From Pseudomaricurvus alkylphenolicus (lineage in GTDB: Bacteria; Pseudomonadota; Gammaproteobacteria; Pseudomonadales; Cellvibrionaceae), in the NCBI RefSeq assembly GCF_011683955.1, contig NZ_JAAQPI010000014.1, positions 1 to 64,000 on the forward strand: DNA of 64,000 nt, given 5' to 3'. Numbering within the stretch: position 1 is the stretch's first letter; every line of letters begins with the position of its first letter. A program made the position numbers and the translations under genes. Below, one piece after another: positions 60,155 to 64,000 of this stretch. The notes below the pieces were generated by a model. That model ran no database searches. It was not told the origin of the DNA and saw only the letters and a program-made list of their open reading frames with translations.

Positions 60155-61824
60155 AGGGCGGAAACCACTTCAGATTCGTTGGCGCTGCCTGGTTCGCGTT
60201 TGATCATCCAGATGGCCGCACTGATAAAGTAAGATATCGTTGGCAGTAACAGCCAAAACTTAAAGCGCTCTAGATCTCCGTTATTGTAAACGTATGCAGT
60301 GGCGCCTGCGCAGGTTAATAGCGACAGCATTGCAGCCACGCCGGCGAGAGAATATGTGCCTTTCTCTGAGCTTATCTCTCCTTTCTTTTCATTCAAGTAT
60401 CGTTTCTCGGCTTGTTGACGTTCATGCTCAGCGGCTTCCAGATTGGCCGCTGCCCGGCCATAGTACTTTCTGGCTCCGAAGGCGGCAGCCAAGGCGAGAT
60501 AGAGTAGGGTTGTTGTCGCCCAGACGGGAAGCAACAGGAAAAACAGGTGCACATGCAGATGCTGATTCAGCAGCCAGGCGGTAGCCAGGCTTGCCAGCCA
60601 TGACAGCAGGGCGGCCATATTCAGGGATTGACCACGATAGTGTGACCAGTAGCGGGTGAGCCCCAGCGGCCTGAATAGCCAATGTTCGGTCACGATCACG
60701 GCACCCACCGGGACGAGTATCAGTCCCATCAAGCCCACAAAATCCATCAGTTTCGAAAACACAAAGGGAAAGCAGGCAATGATGGTGGTCACAACACCTG
60801 CCAGCGCGGTTACTTTGGTGCGGCTCCAGTTGGGGTTCAACGACTGAAAGGCCAGTCCGGCGCGATAGATAGTGGGGTTGGACGTTGTCCACCCGGCGAT
60901 AATCACTGCAATAATGCCGCTGGCGCCCAGTGCCTGGAAAGCGACCGCACCAGCGTCCAGCTGCGTAATGTTACTCTTTAGCATCAGTGCGGCGCCGGCT
61001 CCCATAACGCCGGCGCAGATCCAGGCCATATAGTGACCTATAAACATTCCCAAAACCGAGAAGTAACCGTAGCGTGCCTTGCAGGCAAAACGCAGAACCG
61101 TCATGTCCGACATGCCACCATGCATGGCCAGGTTACAGATCCAGGCAAAGGCCGCCACATGCCAGAAACCGATGCCAGTGTCGCCTTCGATCCAAATGTA
61201 GCGGTCGGCGATGGCGATAAAACCGGTGTCGTCACCGCTGACAGAGGCGACCTGGTATAACTGTGGGTACATGGCGAGCGCACCGGCGATAAACATCAAA
61301 ATCATCCAAGGGGCGCAGACTTCGGCAAACTGCGCTACCCGGGCAAACCCCTGGGTGGCAATGGCGACCACCACCGCACCCACCGCCAGAGCCACCGCGA
61401 CAAAACCGACGCTGGTGGGGTACCAGGTCACCTGTGCGGGGATGTCAAACAAAATGCGCACGGCGGAGGCCGATACGGTGATCATGGCGCCGGCCAAAAT
61501 GCAAAACAGGACGCCGTTGGCGACGCTATAGAGCTTGACCAGATGGCCACCGCAAATGCGATAGAGGTAGGCGTACAGCGTCAGCCGGGTCTCAGTCGCA
61601 ATGGGAGCACAGACAAGCCCCCAGGTCAGTACCGCCATCAGGTTACCCAGTAACAGCCCCCAGAGAATGTCTCCCGTCCCAACTCCCCAGGCCACAAACA
61701 TGGCCCCTATGACGAATTCGGTGCCTGCGACATGTTCCCCGGCATAGCTGGCTGCGAAATAGCGTGCAGGTTGCAGTTGTTCGGGGGCCACAGGCGCCAT
61801 TTCAAACTCATGGTGATCAGACAT
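60151..61824 (-). CDS. NCS1-like (purine-cytosine permease family) transporter
   Basis: This 557-residue integral membrane protein has about twelve hydrophobic segments. GTEFVIGAMFVAWGVGTGD in the first helices and GWTTSNPTIYRAGLAFQSLNPNWSR in the middle are characteristic of the NCS1 family, which imports nucleobases, hydantoins and vitamins. A charged coiled stretch (EAAEHERQQAEKRYLNEKKGE) precedes the last two helices. It is the first gene of the permease-kinase-DeoR operon and is divergent from the aldolase gene. In this position a sugar or deoxysugar would be the expected cargo, which would be unusual for the family. Confidence 0.82.
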   Translation of the reverse strand: MSDHHEFEMAPVAPEQLQPARYFAASYAGEHVAGTEFVIGAMFVAWGVGTGDILWGLLLGNLMAVLTWGLVCAPIATETRLTLYAYLYRICGGHLVKLYSVANGVLFCILAGAMITVSASAVRILFDIPAQVTWYPTSVGFVAVALAVGAVVVAIATQGFARVAQFAEVCAPWMILMFIAGALAMYPQLYQVASVSGDDTGFIAIADRYIWIEGDTGIGFWHVAAFAWICNLAMHGGMSDMTVLRFACKARYGYFSVLGMFIGHYMAWICAGVMGAGAALMLKSNITQLDAGAVAFQALGASGIIAVIIAGWTTSNPTIYRAGLAFQSLNPNWSRTKVTALAGVVTTIIACFPFVFSKLMDFVGLMGLILVPVGAVIVTEHWLFRPLGLTRYWSHYRGQSLNMAALLSWLASLATAWLLNQHLHVHLFFLLLPVWATTTLLYLALAAAFGARKYYGRAAANLEAAEHERQQAEKRYLNEKKGEISSEKGTYSLAGVAAMLSLLTCAGATAYVYNNGDLERFKFWLLLPTISYFISAAIWMIKREPGSANESEVVSAL

Positions 61825-61934
61825 CTGGATTCCTCTGAGGCGCTCTCATGGGGAGGCCCGCTGTTGTGTTTATTGGCGAGTTTCGAGAAAGAAGGGTACT
61901 TCTCTATGACTGTATATGCAATAAATATATTGAA

Positions 61935-61986
61935 AATGATCATTAATGCCTGTATAAATAATCATATTCAATCATAACCAATCAAA
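61935..61986. promoter_or_regulatory. Candidate DeoR operator: palindrome plus 10-bp phased direct repeats
   Basis: In the divergent gap between permease and aldolase genes, AATGATCATT (61935-61944) is a perfect palindrome. ATCATA occurs at 61961 and 61971 and ATCAAA at 61981, exactly ten bases apart on one helix face. DeoR-type repressors often bind short repeated units. The whole gap (61825-62003) is A/T-rich and holds no gene. Confidence 0.5.
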
Positions 61987-62003
61987 TAGTCTGGTGTTTA
62001 AAC

Positions 62004-64000
62004 ATGATTTCAATGCTTGAAAGTCTCTGGTGCGATGACACGGCCAGTTCGATGACGGCCCCGGAGCAATTGCAGTATCGCTCCAACTTGCTGGGTTCCG
62101 ACCTGCGCATCACCAATTACGGTGGCGGCAATACCTCGGCCAAAATCGCCACCAACGACATACTCAACGGCGAATCCACTCGGGTACTCTGGGTAAAAGG
62201 TTCAGGGGGGGACCTGGGCTCCATTGACCTGTCGGGCTTTGCAACGCTGTATATGGACAAGCTGCAACAACTTAAGTCCCTCTACCGGGGGCTGGAGCAC
62301 GAAGATGAAATGGTGGGCTACCTGCCCCATTGCACCTTCAACCTGAACGGCCGCGCCGCCAGCATTGATACCCCTCTGCACGCCTACATTCCTCACGATC
62401 ATGTTGATCACATGCACCCGGATGCGGTCATTGCCCTTGCCTGCACCAAAGACAGCCGTGCCCTGACCGAAGAGATCTTTGGCGGTGAATTGGGGTGGTT
62501 GCCATGGCAGCGCCCCGGCTATGATCTCGGCCTGAAACTGGAGAGCTTGTGCCTCGAGCGCCCGGATATCAAAGGTATCGTCCTCGAAGGACACGGCCTG
62601 TTCACTTGGGGGGATACATCAAAATCCTGTTATCTGAACACTCTGAAGGTCATTCAAAAGGCGGCTGATTGGTTGGAAAACAACAACACCAGGGTGGCGT
62701 TTGGGGGGGCGGCGTATGACAACGCCTTGTCGGCGTCGGAACGCGAGGCCGTGGCCGTCAAACTTATGCCACTGATTCGAGGCAAGATATCCAGCGATCA
62801 ACGTAAGATCGGTCATTTCAACCAGTCTGACGAAGTGTTAACGTTCGTTAACGCCAACGATTTGCATTCATTGGCGGCGCTGGGCACTTCCTGCCCGGAT
62901 CATTTTCTGCGTACAAAAATACGTCCGCTGGTACTGGATTTTAATCCGGCAGTCGACGATTTGGCTCTGGAACTGGATCGTTGCGCTGAGGGGCTGGATC
63001 AGCAGCTGGAGGCTTATCGGGCCGACTACGCAGCCTACTATCATCGCTGTCGGCGCGACAACAGTCCCGCCATACGTGACGCGAACGCCGTAGTTTATCT
63101 GGTTCCGGGTGTGGGAATGATCACCTTCGCTAAAGACAAGGCCACAGCCCGTATTGCCGGCGAGTTTTATGTCAATGCGATCAATGTGATGCGGGAAGCC
63201 AATGGTGTAAGCGAGTACATCGGTCTGGACGAGCAAGAGGCCTTCGACATCGAATATTGGCTGCTGGAAGAAGCCAAGTTGCAGCGCATGCCCACGCCCA
63301 AGTCCCTGGCCGGCCAAGTGGCTTTTATCACCGGTGGGGCGGGTGGCATAGGCAAGGCCACTGCGCGTCGCTTCCTTGATGAGGGTGCTTGTGTTGTGTT
63401 GGCTGACATCGACACGGAAGCGTTGTCAAGCGCAGAACAGGAGCTCGCCGCCGAGTATAGTCCGGACGTGGTGACTACAGTGCGCTGTGACGTGACCTCT
63501 GAAACCAGTGTCAGTGCGGCCATGGCCTCCAGCGCCATCGCCTTTGGTGGCATTGATATCGTTGTTTCCAATGCCGGTATTGCCAGCTCCGCGGCATTGG
63601 AAGACACCAGTCTTGAACTCTGGAATCGAAATATCAATATTCTCACCACGGGATACTTTATCGTCAGTCGAGAAGCGTTCAAATTGCTGAAAGCGCAGAA
63701 CATCGGCGGTTCCTATGTGTTTATCGCCAGTAAGAACGCCCTTGTGGCTTCACCCAATGCCTCCGCATATTGCACCGCCAAAGCGGCGGAGGTTCAGTTG
63801 GCTCGCTCCGTGGCGCTGGAAGGTGCACCGCTGGGCATACGCTGTAACGTGGTTAATCCCGACGCGGTGTTGCGAGGGTCCAAAATCTGGACGGGTAAAT
63901 GGCGAGAGGAGCGCGCTGCTGCCTATAATATGGATCACCAAGAACTGGAGGAGCACTATCGCAATCGCAGCCTGCTTAAGCGCAACGTCTTCCCACAAGA
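62004..64000 (+). CDS. Bifunctional class II aldolase / short-chain dehydrogenase (rhamnulose-1-phosphate aldolase type), cut by window end
   Basis: The first 665 codons are present and the frame is still open at the right edge. Residues about 20-430 form a class II aldolase-like domain: NYGGGNTSAK near the start, HAYIPHDHVDHMHPDAV with zinc-binding histidines, and LEGHGLFTWGD. From about residue 437 a Rossmann domain begins (VAFITGGAGGIGKATA), followed by VVSNAGIASS and a Ser plus YCTAK active site. The fusion is the known rhamnulose-1-phosphate aldolase/lactaldehyde dehydrogenase type. It is divergent from permease and kinase. The ribosome-binding site at ATG 62004 is poor; ATG 62013 is an alternative. 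A fucose-type substrate is possible. Confidence 0.88.
   Translation, partial: MISMLESLWCDDTASSMTAPEQLQYRSNLLGSDLRITNYGGGNTSAKIATNDILNGESTRVLWVKGSGGDLGSIDLSGFATLYMDKLQQLKSLYRGLEHEDEMVGYLPHCTFNLNGRAASIDTPLHAYIPHDHVDHMHPDAVIALACTKDSRALTEEIFGGELGWLPWQRPGYDLGLKLESLCLERPDIKGIVLEGHGLFTWGDTSKSCYLNTLKVIQKAADWLENNNTRVAFGGAAYDNALSASEREAVAVKLMPLIRGKISSDQRKIGHFNQSDEVLTFVNANDLHSLAALGTSCPDHFLRTKIRPLVLDFNPAVDDLALELDRCAEGLDQQLEAYRADYAAYYHRCRRDNSPAIRDANAVVYLVPGVGMITFAKDKATARIAGEFYVNAINVMREANGVSEYIGLDEQEAFDIEYWLLEEAKLQRMPTPKSLAGQVAFITGGAGGIGKATARRFLDEGACVVLADIDTEALSSAEQELAAEYSPDVVTTVRCDVTSETSVSAAMASSAIAFGGIDIVVSNAGIASSAALEDTSLELWNRNINILTTGYFIVSREAFKLLKAQNIGGSYVFIASKNALVASPNASAYCTAKAAEVQLARSVALEGAPLGIRCNVVNPDAVLRGSKIWTGKWREERAAAYNMDHQELEEHYRNRSLLKRNVFPQ

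Noticed and set aside
1-64000. tRNA, rRNA, CRISPR arrays and complete insertion sequences
   Set aside because: No cloverleaf, no regularly spaced repeats and no transposase reading frame were recognised by eye. A tRNAscan or IS search could still find weak remnants near 1-2600.

Overview
The window looks like chromosomal DNA from an aerobic, heterotrophic, probably marine gammaproteobacterium. The basis is gene content: five TonB-dependent receptors in 64 kb, a homodimeric-type AceE, VanA/HCHL proteins resembling those of pseudomonads, and a sulfatase beside a deoxysugar operon. No rRNA, tRNA, CRISPR array or complete insertion sequence was seen. The placement below class level is a guess.

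Layout. (1) 1-2.6 kb is a gene-poor accessory stretch. It holds the tail of an unidentified gene, strong hairpins, and a tyrosine recombinase preceded by about 200 nt with several nested stem-loops (candidate structured RNA). (2) 2.6-15 kb is a hydroxycinnamate/phenylpropanoid catabolic cluster: AraC regulator, TonB receptor, acyl-CoA dehydrogenase, MFS transporter, vanillin-type dehydrogenase, hydroxycinnamoyl-CoA hydratase-lyase, CoA ligase, an amidohydrolase, and VanA. It reads as ferulate -> feruloyl-CoA -> vanillin -> vanillate -> protocatechuate, with the acyl-CoA dehydrogenase feeding in saturated side chains as in the Acinetobacter hca cluster. The VanB reductase is absent from the window. 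(3) 15-30.5 kb starts with a LuxR regulator, an envelope beta-lactamase-fold hydrolase, a TonB receptor, a lipoprotein amidohydrolase and a Tat-exported DUF3237 protein. A cytoplasmic set follows: a PcpC/LinD-like glutathione transferase (opposite strand), VOC and SnoaL-like proteins, a two-subunit molybdenum enzyme of the pyrogallol-phloroglucinol transhydroxylase / resorcinol hydroxylase type, a two-module extradiol dioxygenase and a fumarylacetoacetase-family hydrolase. This is the most novel part of the window: the molybdenum subunit carries an N-terminal SCP2-like domain, and the iron-sulfur subunit appears to have lost one of its three [4Fe-4S] clusters.

(4) 30.5-51 kb holds further aromatic-degradation genes: an isoquinoline-oxidoreductase-type molybdenum hydroxylase (two subunits, reverse strand), a TonB receptor, an alpha/beta hydrolase, a Tat-exported dihydroxybenzoate-decarboxylase-like protein, a quinone-reductase-like MDR, a periplasmic binding protein, a SnoaL-like protein, an MFS transporter, two more TonB receptors, a VanA-like Rieske oxygenase, a LysR regulator, a lipoprotein amidohydrolase and a small DUF2798-like membrane protein. 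(5) 51-55.1 kb holds aceE and a single-lipoyl E2 without an E3 gene. (6) 55.4-64 kb has a secreted sulfatase, a cupin, and a divergent deoxysugar (rhamnose-type) locus: NCS1-like permease, FGGY kinase and DeoR regulator on one strand, and a bifunctional aldolase/dehydrogenase, cut by the window end, on the other.

Taken together, regions 2-4 look like a catabolic island for plant- or alga-derived phenolics. TonB receptors and exported hydrolases would take up and trim the substrates. Rieske, molybdenum and extradiol enzymes would demethylate, hydroxylate and open the rings, and FAH-type hydrolases would finish the products. Substrate assignments outside the ferulate cluster are inference.
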